From positions 3,658,001 through 3,722,000 of the forward strand of contig CP121691.1 of assembly GCA_038396585.1 (NCBI GenBank): 64,000 nucleotides of DNA, read 5' to 3'. The stretch's first letter is position 1; every line of letters starts with the position of its first letter. This document shows, piece by piece, positions 26,721 to 35,420 of this stretch. Source of the stretch: Vallitaleaceae bacterium 9-2. GTDB lineage: Bacteria > Bacillota > Clostridia > Lachnospirales > Vallitaleaceae. The notes under the pieces are model-generated. The model searched no databases. It saw only the letters and a program-made list of their open reading frames with translations, and was not told the DNA's origin. The translations under genes were made by a program, and so were the position numbers.

Positions 26721-27512
26721 TCATAGAAACACTTCGGGTTGACATGCCGGCAACCTATAATTCTCCAGTAACCACTGTCTAATGTTCTGAAACTGTTCAT
26801 CTTCAAAGCGTTTTGCTCCTTGAGGACACGCCTTGACACACGCATTACAGTGAATGCATAGAGTCGAATCTACACTCCTTACATCCTCTTGATTAATGGC
26901 TGCCATAGGACACTGCCTAACACAGATAGAACAGTTATTACATTCTTCTGTTGTTATTGGTGCCATCAAAGTTCCTGGTTTTTTAGGTTTGTATGGATAT
27001 GCCCCGGGAACTTCTCTTAGAGGTGTTAACTCTTTTGACAACTTCTTGGCGATCATTTGACCAAAATTACAAGCAAAGTTAAGATCACCTGTGTTGGGGC
27101 GTCCTGAAGCAATTGCATCGGAGTATGAATGTTCGCCAACAAATGCCCCCGCCGCCAAACTAATAAAACCATTATGCTCAAAGAGGTCTTTAAGTTCTAG
27201 AAGGGCATCATCATAAGCACGATTTCCATAAGAAACCACAGGAACAACCCAGGTCCTTTGTCCATGTATTTTTTCAAAAAATGGGACTAAGAAACCTGGG
27301 ACTCTTCCTGCGTATACGGGAACACCAACAATAACCAGATCATCCTGGTCAAAGGTCATACCACTTTCTCTGTTACTGGGCAAGGTGATATCATATTCTA
27401 TGATGTCTTTGGTTGCATCCATACCTTGTGCAATCTCTTGTGCTATTTCTCGTACAATTTTTTTTGTGCCTTGTGTCGGGCTAAAATACAGCGCTTTAAT
27501 ATGTTTTTTCAT
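26721..27512 (-). CDS. EFR1-type flavodoxin-ferredoxin fusion protein
   Basis: 263 residues. N-terminal flavodoxin-like fold (about 1-150; YFSPTQGTKKIVREIA binds FMN phosphate; VGVPVYAGRVPGF). C-terminal double 4Fe-4S ferredoxin (about 185-245) with CNNCSICVRQCP and CIHCNACVKACPQGAKRF, eight cysteines in two clusters. Such proteins are cytoplasmic electron carriers in strict anaerobes; the partner is unknown. GGAGG before the ATG and a good promoter at 27552-27580. Confidence 0.87.
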   Translation of the reverse strand: MKKHIKALYFSPTQGTKKIVREIAQEIAQGMDATKDIIEYDITLPSNRESGMTFDQDDLVIVGVPVYAGRVPGFLVPFFEKIHGQRTWVVPVVSYGNRAYDDALLELKDLFEHNGFISLAAGAFVGEHSYSDAIASGRPNTGDLNFACNFGQMIAKKLSKELTPLREVPGAYPYKPKKPGTLMAPITTEECNNCSICVRQCPMAAINQEDVRSVDSTLCIHCNACVKACPQGAKRFEDEQFQNIRQWLLENYRLPACQPEVFL

Positions 27513-27551
27513 TCTACTACCTCCACAGCGTTTACGCTACCCATGGATAGT

Positions 27552-27580
27552 ATTATACTGTATTTTAATCCAAGTATCAA
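27552..27580 (-). promoter_or_regulatory. Promoter of the flavodoxin-ferredoxin gene
   Basis: Minus-strand TTGATA (27575-27580), 17-base spacer, TATAAT (27552-27557). A palindrome AGCG-TTTA-CGCT at 27527-27538 lies in the leader and could form a small hairpin. Confidence 0.7.
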
Positions 27581-27591
27581 TTTTCTTCTTC

Positions 27592-28998
27592 TCAGCGTTG
27601 CTCTGTCATCGAATAGGCATTAAACAATTCTTTTAGTTTATCTTCATGCATATAATGCTTTTTCTTAATAATCGTTAATAGCGGCTCTTTATTATCAAGC
27701 ACTTCTTTGGCAATTTCTGTGGCCTTACCATATCCAATATATGGGCATAGCACGGTGACTAATCCTGCGCTAGATTCCACCAGTTCTCTACATCGCGTTT
27801 CATTGGCTTGAATTCCAAGGATACAGTTGTCAACGAAGGTTTTGATTCCTCGTGTCAGTATTTCAATGGATTGAAATACATTATGAAAAATGACCGGTTC
27901 AAATGCATTAAGTTCCAGCTGTCCACCTTCAACCGCCATTGTTACAGTGATGTCATTGCCTATCACTTGAAACGCGACTTGATTAATCACCTCAGGAATG
28001 ACCGGATTGATTTTTCCCGGCATAATGGATGATCCATTTTGTTTTTTGGGTAGGAGAACCTCTCCAAGACCAGTTTTAGGTCCTGAAGACATCAGTCGCA
28101 AATCATTAGCTATCTTCGAAAGGTTGACCGCACATGTTTTTAATACGCTCGATACATATAAAAAACCATCCAAATTTTGTGTCGCATCAATAAGATTTTT
28201 TGCTTGTTGAAGAGGTAATTCTGAAACAGTTGCTAGGTTTTCTACAATATGGTGAATATACTCTGGTGATGCATTAATGCCTGTGCCTATGGCTGTACCT
28301 CCCATATTCACGGTGAGCATTTCTTCTCTTGCACGCTCCAAGCGTTTCAAGTCTCTTGATACAACACAATAATATGCTCTAAATTCTTGCCCCAGCCGAA
28401 TTGGAACTGCATCTTGTAGTTGGGTTCTTCCCATTTTAATCACATGGTCAAATTCAATCGCCTTGGATGCAAGCGCATCACATAAACGTTCAAGCTCTTG
28501 TTTCATGGCATCGATTAATCGAATCATGGTCATTTTACCACTTGTGGGGAAGACATCATTGGTTGACTGACTACAATTGACATCGTCGTTAGGATTTACC
28601 AGCGTATAGTCCCCTTTCTTACCACCTAATAGCGTAATTGCATAATTGGCAATCACTTCATTTGCATTCATATTAAAGGAGGTGCCTGCACCGCCTTGAA
28701 TGGGATCTGTTATAAATTGATCGTGAAGCTTCCCTTCAATAATTGCATCACAGGCTTCAATAATCGCATGCGCGACGTCTTCTTTGATATTCTTAGTTTG
28801 CATATTTGTTATCGCTGCAGCTTTTTTTATAAGGGCAATACTATGAATCATCTCCGGATGCACGCTCATACCGGTAATATGAAAATTCTCTAAGGCTCTA
28901 AGGGTTTGTATCCCATAAAACGCATCGGCTAACACAGGTTTTTCCCCAATGGAATCGGACTCTATACGTTGATATCGCTCATTTAACAATGTCTTCAT
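27592..28998 (-). CDS. aspA: Aspartate ammonia-lyase (aspartase)
   Basis: 468 residues, the usual length. Fumarase/aspartase superfamily signature GSSIMPGKINPVIPE, with the catalytic Ser in the flexible loop. TSFNMNANEVIAN, NCSQSTNDVFPT and MGRTQLQDAVPIRLGQE form the other active-site segments. Converts L-aspartate to fumarate and ammonia; class II fumarase is the main alternative, but the GGAGTSFNMNANEV pattern fits aspartase. AGGAGG ribosome site. A LysR gene diverges from it and may control it. Confidence 0.9.
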   Translation of the reverse strand: MKTLLNERYQRIESDSIGEKPVLADAFYGIQTLRALENFHITGMSVHPEMIHSIALIKKAAAITNMQTKNIKEDVAHAIIEACDAIIEGKLHDQFITDPIQGGAGTSFNMNANEVIANYAITLLGGKKGDYTLVNPNDDVNCSQSTNDVFPTSGKMTMIRLIDAMKQELERLCDALASKAIEFDHVIKMGRTQLQDAVPIRLGQEFRAYYCVVSRDLKRLERAREEMLTVNMGGTAIGTGINASPEYIHHIVENLATVSELPLQQAKNLIDATQNLDGFLYVSSVLKTCAVNLSKIANDLRLMSSGPKTGLGEVLLPKKQNGSSIMPGKINPVIPEVINQVAFQVIGNDITVTMAVEGGQLELNAFEPVIFHNVFQSIEILTRGIKTFVDNCILGIQANETRCRELVESSAGLVTVLCPYIGYGKATEIAKEVLDNKEPLLTIIKKKHYMHEDKLKELFNAYSMTEQR

Positions 28999-29035
28999 GA
29001 CAACCTCCTAAAAAACAAATCTCTGTTATGCCTTT

Positions 29036-29064
29036 ATTATACGACCGCTCTGTGATAGAATCAA
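29036..29064 (-). promoter_or_regulatory. Promoter of aspA
   Basis: Minus-strand TTGATT (29059-29064), 17-base spacer, TATAAT (29036-29041). An AT-rich imperfect palindrome just upstream (about 29065-29085) is where a LysR protein could bind; this last point is a guess. Confidence 0.65.
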
Positions 29065-29148
29065 ATATATATATTAGTATATTCATTATAACCATTTGTT
29101 TATACCTCGCCATTAATCCACACCACACTCTTTCTTATGGAGGCTTTT

Positions 29149-30099
29149 ATGTTTAAAGGAAAAGAATACATCTATGAAGTCTATAAAACTCGAAATTTTT
29201 CAAAGGCAGCTACCAATTTATTTATATCACAGCCTTCCTTAAGCGCTACCGTCAAAAAAATCGAGCAACGTCTTGGCACCCCCATCTTTGACCGAAGTGT
29301 AAATCCTATTCAGTTAACTGAATGCGGTCAAAAATACATTCAATACATTGAGCAAATCTTTGACCTTGAAAATGATTTTAAAGCCTATTTGAACGATATA
29401 ACCACCTTAAACACAGGGCATTTGACCATTGGTGGGAGTAACTTATTTTCCTCTTATATTCTCCCTTCCTTTGTTTCCGGTTTTATCGCTCGCTACCCAA
29501 ATATTGATGTGAAGCTCATTGAAGACAACACCAAGTCCCTTGAAACGCTTTTATCCAAAGGCTCTCTAGATCTGCTTATCGATTATTCCGCCTTAAACCC
29601 CAGCGCCTATGATCGTGTTTTATTTGGTTCTGAGCACCTACTCCTTGCCGTCCCTAGACACTATAGTGTCAATGAAATGTTGACAGATTCTGTTTTGATG
29701 CAAGAGGAAATTCTCCAGGACACCTACTTAGAAGATAATGTCCCTACCGTTTCTCTCAAACTTTTTCAGGACTTGCCATTTGTTCTTATGCGACCTGGCA
29801 ATAATACCCGTGAACATTCCAATCGCTTATTTAAAGCGTTTAAAATCGCCCCCCCAGTTATCTTGGAACTCGATCAACAGGCTACTTCCTACCATATTAC
29901 GTGTTCGGGTATGGGCATTTCGTTTATTTCTGACACACTAATAAAGCAAACCCCCTATGATCCGAGAGTTTGCTATTATAAAATCGACAGTAAACACACC
30001 CGTCGAAATATTTACTTTTATTACAAACATACCAAATATATGTCACAAGCCATGAAAGCTTTTTTACACCTTTCCTGCCATGACTTTGATAAGCAATAA
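29149..30099 (+). CDS. LysR-family transcriptional regulator
   Basis: About 316 residues. N-terminal winged HTH (FSKAATNLFISQPSLSATVKKIEQRLGTPIFDR) and a substrate-binding domain from about residue 88 (GHLTIGGSNLFSSYILPSFVSGFIARYPNIDVKLIEDN). The ATG at 29149 follows GGAGG by five bases; the ATG at 29137 overlaps that site and is rejected. It diverges from aspA, the classic LysR arrangement, so amino acid or fumarate metabolism is the likely target. Confidence 0.88.
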   Translation: MFKGKEYIYEVYKTRNFSKAATNLFISQPSLSATVKKIEQRLGTPIFDRSVNPIQLTECGQKYIQYIEQIFDLENDFKAYLNDITTLNTGHLTIGGSNLFSSYILPSFVSGFIARYPNIDVKLIEDNTKSLETLLSKGSLDLLIDYSALNPSAYDRVLFGSEHLLLAVPRHYSVNEMLTDSVLMQEEILQDTYLEDNVPTVSLKLFQDLPFVLMRPGNNTREHSNRLFKAFKIAPPVILELDQQATSYHITCSGMGISFISDTLIKQTPYDPRVCYYKIDSKHTRRNIYFYYKHTKYMSQAMKAFLHLSCHDFDKQ

Positions 30100-30108
30100 C
30101 ATTTACAA

Positions 30109-30786
30109 TTAATCCATATATAAAAATTTGTTGTTATTGGCTATAAGCCAATCGGCTTCAAAATCGTTCACAGCTTTTGTAATATCCGGCATATTCAACG
30201 CCGCCTCGATAAGACTTGGATCCAATGTCACCGACTGGGCTCCTGCAATAAATGCCTTGTTCACTTGACTAATATTTTTAAAGCTTGCTGCTAATATCTT
30301 TGCACTTGATTGACTCTGATCAATCATCTGTCGGCATTGCTGAATCACTTGTTCCGAATTAATATTGAGTCCTTCCATGCGATTATAATAAGGTGCAAGG
30401 TAATCGACTCCTGCTTTAACTGCAAGTAGACATTGCGTCAATGTATAGATAGCCGTTGCCGTCACATGAATATTTTGTCCTTTGAGTTGCTTTATGACTT
30501 TAAGACCTTCCATCGTTGTCGGCACTTTTATATAGACGTGTTCATCAATTTTCTCTAAAATTTTCTCTGCATCACGCAGCATACCATCAACATCTTGTGC
30601 TGTAACTTGGATATGAAGTGTGCGCTCATTACCTATAATGGAACGAATCTCCCGCATATGCTCAAAAAAATCTTGCACCCCGTCATTTTTAATAATCGAT
30701 GGATTGGATGTCACCCCGTCAATGGGTAAGCACTCAACCATCTTTTCAATTCTAGCTAGGTTTACTGTATCTAATAAATATTCCAT
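30109..30786 (-). CDS. Fructose-6-phosphate aldolase/transaldolase-like protein (FSA/TalC)
   Basis: 225 residues, short transaldolase form. The Schiff-base lysine is Lys87 in HVYIKVPTTMEGLKV, matching Lys85 of E. coli FsaA. DGVTSNPSIIK and VTATAIYTLTQCLLAVKAGVDYLAPYYNR are the other barrel signatures. Members cleave or form fructose 6-phosphate or similar ketose phosphates with dihydroxyacetone or glyceraldehyde 3-phosphate. It lies 14 bases after the DeoR gene in one unit, opposite an FGGY kinase, suggesting a pathway of ketose phosphorylation and aldol cleavage. Confidence 0.88.
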   Translation of the reverse strand: MEYLLDTVNLARIEKMVECLPIDGVTSNPSIIKNDGVQDFFEHMREIRSIIGNERTLHIQVTAQDVDGMLRDAEKILEKIDEHVYIKVPTTMEGLKVIKQLKGQNIHVTATAIYTLTQCLLAVKAGVDYLAPYYNRMEGLNINSEQVIQQCRQMIDQSQSSAKILAASFKNISQVNKAFIAGAQSVTLDPSLIEAALNMPDITKAVNDFEADWLIANNNKFLYMD

Positions 30787-30800
30787 AACTTCCTCCTATA

Positions 30801-31547
30801 CTATACGACCGTCACCTGTACATTAGCCAGTGCCATCTCCTCTAAAATCTCAGGGGATAGCCCTTGACTTGTAATCACATGACTGACTTTGTCCGCGTGT
30901 AAAAATGACACTGTCCCTGGATGATTAAACTTGGATGCCTCTGTCAGCACATAAGTTTCTCTCGCTTGTCCCGCCATTACCCTTACCGTCTCTGCACGGA
31001 CCATATCATCTCCGGTAAATCCGGTTTCTTTTGAATATCCATCGGTACCTACAAAAATTTTATCCACCCGAAATTGTTCGGCACATAGCTTGGTCAGTGG
31101 GCCTACCATTGCCTGACTATTTTTTTGATACTCGCCGCCAAGAACGATACAGCGAATATTTTCATAATGCTGTATATGCCTAACCAAGTAAGATGCATTG
31201 GTAATCACGGTAACCTGTTTTCCAGAAGCTCCTAGCGTCTGTGCAAAAACAGCGCAAGTCGAACCTGCATCAATCATAATCGTTGCGTTATTGGCCACAT
31301 ATTTTATCGCTTCTTTGGCTATCGCTTTTTTTATATCATAATTGACGGCAATACGATAATTGATGTCACTTGTGTCTTTTAGTGTTGCATACCCTTGTTC
31401 TCTTTTTAATATGCCTTGTTCCTCTAATGCAGTGAGATCTTTTCGCACTGTCACCTCAGATGTGTCCACATAGCTTGCCAATTCCTTTACGCGAACTTTC
31501 CCTCGTTCACTGACATATTTAATAATTTGCATCTGTCGTTCATTCAT
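30801..31547 (-). CDS. DeoR/GlpR-family repressor
   Basis: About 248 residues. N-terminal HTH (RQMQIIKYVSERGKVRVKELASYVDTSEVTVRKDLTALEEQGIL) and C-terminal sugar-phosphate-sensing DeoRC domain (IMIDAGSTCAVFAQTL; VFVGTDGYSKETGFT). The ATG at 31547 follows a GGAGG site; an upstream in-frame start at 31589 lies within the promoter. The palindrome at 31602-31621 sits between its promoter and that of the divergent kinase and is the probable operator. Confidence 0.9.
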   Translation of the reverse strand: MNERQMQIIKYVSERGKVRVKELASYVDTSEVTVRKDLTALEEQGILKREQGYATLKDTSDINYRIAVNYDIKKAIAKEAIKYVANNATIMIDAGSTCAVFAQTLGASGKQVTVITNASYLVRHIQHYENIRCIVLGGEYQKNSQAMVGPLTKLCAEQFRVDKIFVGTDGYSKETGFTGDDMVRAETVRVMAGQARETYVLTEASKFNHPGTVSFLHADKVSHVITSQGLSPEILEEMALANVQVTVV

Positions 31548-31568
31548 CCAAAGACCTCCTTTGGACAT

Positions 31569-31597
31569 ATTATAGCAACGCATCTTCATTGTGTCAA
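31569..31597 (-). promoter_or_regulatory. Consensus promoter of the deoR-aldolase unit
   Basis: Minus-strand TTGACA (31592-31597), 17-base spacer, TATAAT (31569-31574), an exact sigma-A consensus. Confidence 0.8.
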
Positions 31598-31601
31598 TAT
31601 T

Positions 31602-31621
31602 TTACTTTCGTTCGAAAGTAA
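31602..31621. promoter_or_regulatory. Palindromic DeoR operator shared by divergent promoters
   Basis: TTACTTTCG-tt-CGAAAGTAA, a perfect 9+9 inverted repeat. TTTCG/CGAAA half-sites are common in DeoR/GlpR-family operators. It lies 4 bases from each of the two facing -35 elements, so one repressor dimer or tetramer could control both. Confidence 0.75.
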
Positions 31622-31625
31622 TCTA

Positions 31626-31654
31626 TTTACATACAGAATATTTTATGCTATTCT
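31626..31654 (+). promoter_or_regulatory. Promoter of the FGGY kinase gene
   Basis: TTTACA (31626-31631), 17-base spacer, TATTCT (31649-31654). Confidence 0.6.
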
Positions 31655-31701
31655 AAAGACAACATTTCAGATACTTATTCATCAATGCAGGAGGTATATT
31701 T

Positions 31702-33222
31702 ATGGTACACTATCTAATTGCACACGACCTTGGTACATCAGGCAACAAGGCATCCCTATTTACTACTGATGGGAAACTGATTCGTAGCCAAACCGTTTCC
31801 TATCCCACCCACTATGCACCCGGACATATTGCAGAGCAAAACCCTGAGGATTGGTGGCAAGCGGTAATTCAATCGACACAGCACATCCTTAAGGGAATCG
31901 AGGCTGATCAAGTCCTTGCCATGTCATTTTCTGCACAAATGCAAGGCTGTGTTCTCGTAGACAGCCATGGTGATGTGTTGCGTCCAGCTATTATCTGGGC
32001 AGATCATCGTGCACTTGATGAAACTACATATCTTATCGATCAACTAGGTCAAGAGACTATCTATTCCATCACGGGGCACCGACCAAGCGCCAGCTACAGT
32101 CTGGAAAAACTAATGTGGATTCAACGTCATGAACCTCATCTTTACAAAAGAGCTGCATATATGTTGCAAGCAAAAGACTACATCATCCATAAGTTAACCG
32201 GCATCTTTGCTACCGATGCTTCCGACGCTTCAGGTACCAATGCCTACGATCTTAAAAATCAATGCTGGTCAAAAGAGATTCTTGATGCTGCGAACGTTCG
32301 CCTTGACCTTTTTCCTCCCATCCTTAGATCAATTGATGTTGCTGGAAGCTTAACCGCTGATGCCGCCAAAGCTCTTGGCCTTTCGTCAAATGTACGCGTG
32401 GTTATGGGTGGTGGAGATGGTCCTTGCTCCGCTCTTGGTGCAGGTTGTATTGAACCCAACTCATTATTTTTAACTTTTGGAACTTCCGCATGGATTGGTG
32501 GAACCACCGATGATGTCTTTATTGATCCTAAACAACGCCTTTTCTGCTTTGCGCATGTTATTCCCGGAAAGTATATGCCTTGTGGAACTATGCAGTCCGC
32601 CGGAAGTGCTTATAGTTACATCAAAGACCTCTTCTATCAAGCAGAATGTATGACGGCAAAAACACATGAACAAGACCCCTACGATGTACTTGGTGACTTA
32701 CTGACCCAATCACCTGTTGGAAGCAATAAACTTTTCTTCCTTCCATATCTTACCGGCGAACGCAGTCCGCACTGGAATCCCAAGGCTTCAGGTAGTTATA
32801 TTGGTATGGCTATGCACCATACAAAAGCTGATTATCTTCGAAGTGTGATTGAGGGCATCGGATACAATTTGCGTCTGATATTGGATGCATATCAGCCGCA
32901 ACTATCGGTTCCAGACATGATGTTTACTGGCGGCGGTGCAAAAGGTGACCAAGTTTCACAGATATTAAGCGACGTCTTAAATATTAAGTTAACCCGTCCA
33001 AAACATGTTGAAAATGCAACCTCTATTGCAGCCGCAATTCTCGCGGGTATTGGCATTGGTCTTTTTGAAGATTTCGATGTGATTCATGATTTTCTTCCTC
33101 TGCAAGATACCATTGTTCCAAATCCAACCCATAGCGCACTATACAATCAACAGCTTCTTTTATTTCAAGAAATATATGATGCACTATGCCCAATTTATAA
33201 GCGCCTTCATACAACAACATAA
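31702..33222 (+). CDS. FGGY-family carbohydrate kinase, xylulokinase-like
   Basis: 506 residues. N-terminal ATPase domain opens LIAHDLGTSGNKASLF (Asp9, phosphate-binding Gly-Thr). SFSAQMQGCVLVD and IIWADHRA match the xylulokinase substrate region; GGGDGPCSALGAG holds the catalytic base Asp; MFTGGGAKGDQVSQIL is the adenosine motif. The likely reaction is phosphorylation of a ketopentose or related polyol. It diverges from the deoR-FSA unit. Xylulokinase is the best label, but the FSA partner suggests the substrate could be another ketose. Confidence 0.85.
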   Translation: MVHYLIAHDLGTSGNKASLFTTDGKLIRSQTVSYPTHYAPGHIAEQNPEDWWQAVIQSTQHILKGIEADQVLAMSFSAQMQGCVLVDSHGDVLRPAIIWADHRALDETTYLIDQLGQETIYSITGHRPSASYSLEKLMWIQRHEPHLYKRAAYMLQAKDYIIHKLTGIFATDASDASGTNAYDLKNQCWSKEILDAANVRLDLFPPILRSIDVAGSLTADAAKALGLSSNVRVVMGGGDGPCSALGAGCIEPNSLFLTFGTSAWIGGTTDDVFIDPKQRLFCFAHVIPGKYMPCGTMQSAGSAYSYIKDLFYQAECMTAKTHEQDPYDVLGDLLTQSPVGSNKLFFLPYLTGERSPHWNPKASGSYIGMAMHHTKADYLRSVIEGIGYNLRLILDAYQPQLSVPDMMFTGGGAKGDQVSQILSDVLNIKLTRPKHVENATSIAAAILAGIGIGLFEDFDVIHDFLPLQDTIVPNPTHSALYNQQLLLFQEIYDALCPIYKRLHTTT

Positions 33223-33224
33223 AA

Positions 33225-33244
33225 CCGCTCCAATTATGGAGCGG
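33225..33244 (-). terminator. Terminator overlapping the stop codon of the MFS gene
   Basis: CCGCTCC (33225-33231) pairs with GGAGCGG (33238-33244); on the minus strand TTTTA follows. The hairpin contains the MFS stop codon. On the plus strand no T-run follows. Confidence 0.65.
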
Positions 33245-34457
33245 CAACAATATTGAACTTATACTCATGGAATCGAATGGCGAGTGCAATAAGCATCAAA
33301 AAGACTCCAGAACCTATGATAATCCATTGTAATGGTAGCATATCTGCTAACGGACCAAATAGCATCATGCCTAAAGGTAAAAAACCAGAGTACATCGACG
33401 ATAACAAACCAAAAACCCGTCCTTGCATCGATACCTTAGTATGTTCATGAAATAATGTTGTCATCGACGTTTGAGCGCTAGTCATTGCTATTCCATAAAA
33501 AAGCATAAAGAGTAGATAAAGATTGAAATTATTAATCCCTCCCATACCTATGGCACATACTCCAAAAGCAAATAGGCTATAATATAAAGTCTTAGTTTTG
33601 GAAGAAAATCCACCCCACACACTCATAAGCACTCCCCCTATGACCATCCCGGCAAAGCCAATAAGCTCTACCGCTGTCAGGTGCCAATAAGTATCACCAT
33701 ATGATCGGCGAACCAAAAGCCCTGCGAGAAATCCTCCGGGAACCGTCAAAAAGATAAATCCTGCGTATACCACCAACAATCTAACTAACATTTTGTGTGC
33801 ATATACATATTTAAAACCTATATGCATTTGTTCAAAAACGCTCACCTTTTCATTGACCTTCTGATGTTTTGGAAGAACGAGACATGCTATGATGCCCACA
33901 CCAATCACTGCAGTCACAACATCTAAAAACATCGTAAAGCGTAATGTACTTATAGATAAAACAACTCCTGCAACTGCTGGGGCAGCAAACTGAACCATTG
34001 ACTGCAATGTTGTATTAAATCCATTATAGCGCATTAGATGTTCCCTAGGCACAAGACGCGGTATCAACGCATGTACTGCGGGCGTCTGAATTCCCGTCGC
34101 CAAAGAACGAAACGCTGATATCACCAGTAGGCTATTTAATACCATAGTATCACCCGATAGGTAAGGCATCACTACTATCAAAAGCAATGTTGCCGTGGCA
34201 ATTGCAAGATCTGCACCAACAATCAACCACTTACTGTTCAGATGGTCTGCCCATACTCCACCTAAAAAAGATATAAAAAATTGAGGCAAATATGAACACA
34301 CCGTAAATGCCGCCACCCAAACTCCTGACGATGTTCCTATCGTCACATACCATATGATCGCCATCTGCACAAGTGTCGAACCAAATAAGGTGATCGCCTG
34401 GCTTATGAGAAAAAAAACAATGCGTCGTTCCCAAGTATGCTGTTGCTTTGTTAACAT
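33234..34457 (-). CDS. Major facilitator superfamily exporter (MFS_3/macrolide-efflux-like)
   Basis: 407 residues with about twelve membrane segments. The pattern near the N-terminus (ISQAITLFGSTLVQMAIIWYV) and the A-like motif GGVWADHLNSKW place it with the EntS/MefA-like secretion-effector group, which exports siderophores or macrolides. The substrate is unknown. It follows the AraC-GNAT gene by 12 bases on the same strand with an AGGAGG site, so the two form a small unit, perhaps a stress or drug response module. Confidence 0.85.
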   Translation of the reverse strand: MLTKQQHTWERRIVFFLISQAITLFGSTLVQMAIIWYVTIGTSSGVWVAAFTVCSYLPQFFISFLGGVWADHLNSKWLIVGADLAIATATLLLIVVMPYLSGDTMVLNSLLVISAFRSLATGIQTPAVHALIPRLVPREHLMRYNGFNTTLQSMVQFAAPAVAGVVLSISTLRFTMFLDVVTAVIGVGIIACLVLPKHQKVNEKVSVFEQMHIGFKYVYAHKMLVRLLVVYAGFIFLTVPGGFLAGLLVRRSYGDTYWHLTAVELIGFAGMVIGGVLMSVWGGFSSKTKTLYYSLFAFGVCAIGMGGINNFNLYLLFMLFYGIAMTSAQTSMTTLFHEHTKVSMQGRVFGLLSSMYSGFLPLGMMLFGPLADMLPLQWIIIGSGVFLMLIALAIRFHEYKFNIVAAP

Positions 34458-34469
34458 TATGCTTTCCTC

Positions 34470-35303
34470 CTATGTTTTTGGAGGAAGTACAAATCTCTGT
34501 GTTGGATATCCAAACTCAACAAGCAACTCCCTTTCTGCAAATCCCAGCTGTTTTAACTCTTTGCGATAGCCTGTATCTGCCTTGTCATGTTCACGAAAGG
34601 TTGTCGTAGTGATTTCTCGCCCCGGCAAAAATTCATCCATTAACGTATCCAAAAAAAGTTTTTGAAGTCCGCTTCCCCGATACTGTGGATGTATTCCCAT
34701 AAACTCTATGCACCCTCCATCATATGAAAACAGCATGCATCCAATAATTCTTTTTTGGGATTCTAGAACTAACGCTTGCTCTTTTTGGATATGCGCTTGA
34801 AGTTGCTGAAGATATTGGCGCTCATCAAGATGTGGATATCCATCAATAATCAGATGTATAAACTCCATCCACTCAAAGATATCACTTGCCTTAGCTAAAC
34901 GAATATCCTCCTTGGAAAATGTTCTATTGGCCATGGCTTTATTGAGATAGAACCGTAACTGTAAAGGATAAAACTCCTGCGATTGTCTATATTTTGCGGG
35001 AGTCACTTTATACATTGCTTTAAATACTTTGCTAAAAGACTGTTGACTCTCATACCCACAACAAAGTGCTATATCAATAATTGGACGCTCAGAAAAAACC
35101 AACAGTTTGGCTGCTTCTGTTAACTGGCGTCGACTTACATAATCATGAATCGTCATGCCGACTGTATCTGTGAATTTTCGGTGAAGGTGATATTTGGAAT
35201 AATGCGACGCAGTAGCTAGCGTTTCCAAATCCAACTTATTATCTAGATGCTCTTCTATAAAATCAATAACTTTTTCAATACGAATAACATTGGGGTTTTC
35301 CAT
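34470..35303 (-). CDS. AraC-type DNA-binding domain fused to a GNAT acetyltransferase
   Basis: 277 residues. Residues 1-105 are an AraC HTH pair (LDLETLATASHYSKYHLHRKFTDTVG; DIALCCGYESQQSFSKVFKAMYKVTPAKYR). Residues about 130-250 look like a GNAT fold, with the acetyl-CoA loop IHPQYRGSGLQKLFLD (R/Q-x-x-G-x-G/A type). The HTH is N-terminal, as in MarA/Rob-like regulators, with GNAT in the place of the effector domain. It may regulate the MFS exporter that follows. Whether the GNAT part acetylates a substrate or only binds a ligand is unknown. Confidence 0.82.
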   Translation of the reverse strand: MENPNVIRIEKVIDFIEEHLDNKLDLETLATASHYSKYHLHRKFTDTVGMTIHDYVSRRQLTEAAKLLVFSERPIIDIALCCGYESQQSFSKVFKAMYKVTPAKYRQSQEFYPLQLRFYLNKAMANRTFSKEDIRLAKASDIFEWMEFIHLIIDGYPHLDERQYLQQLQAHIQKEQALVLESQKRIIGCMLFSYDGGCIEFMGIHPQYRGSGLQKLFLDTLMDEFLPGREITTTTFREHDKADTGYRKELKQLGFAERELLVEFGYPTQRFVLPPKT

Positions 35304-35374
35304 TTGACTTCCTCCTTTCCGTTAACACAGTAGCAAATGTCGCTCGCCTTGTTTTGATATTTCTTGCTGTTTAA

Positions 35375-35406
35375 AAAGAGATATTGCTATTAAACAATAT
35401 CTCTTT
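35375..35406 (-). terminator. Terminator of the large glycosidase/peptidase operon
   Basis: AAAGAGATATTG (35375-35386) pairs with CAATATCTCTTT (35395-35406), 12 perfect pairs; the minus strand continues with a short T-run (35373-35377 region). It lies 15 bases after the ROK stop. Confidence 0.75.
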
Positions 35407-35420
35407 GAATATCTTTTTAC

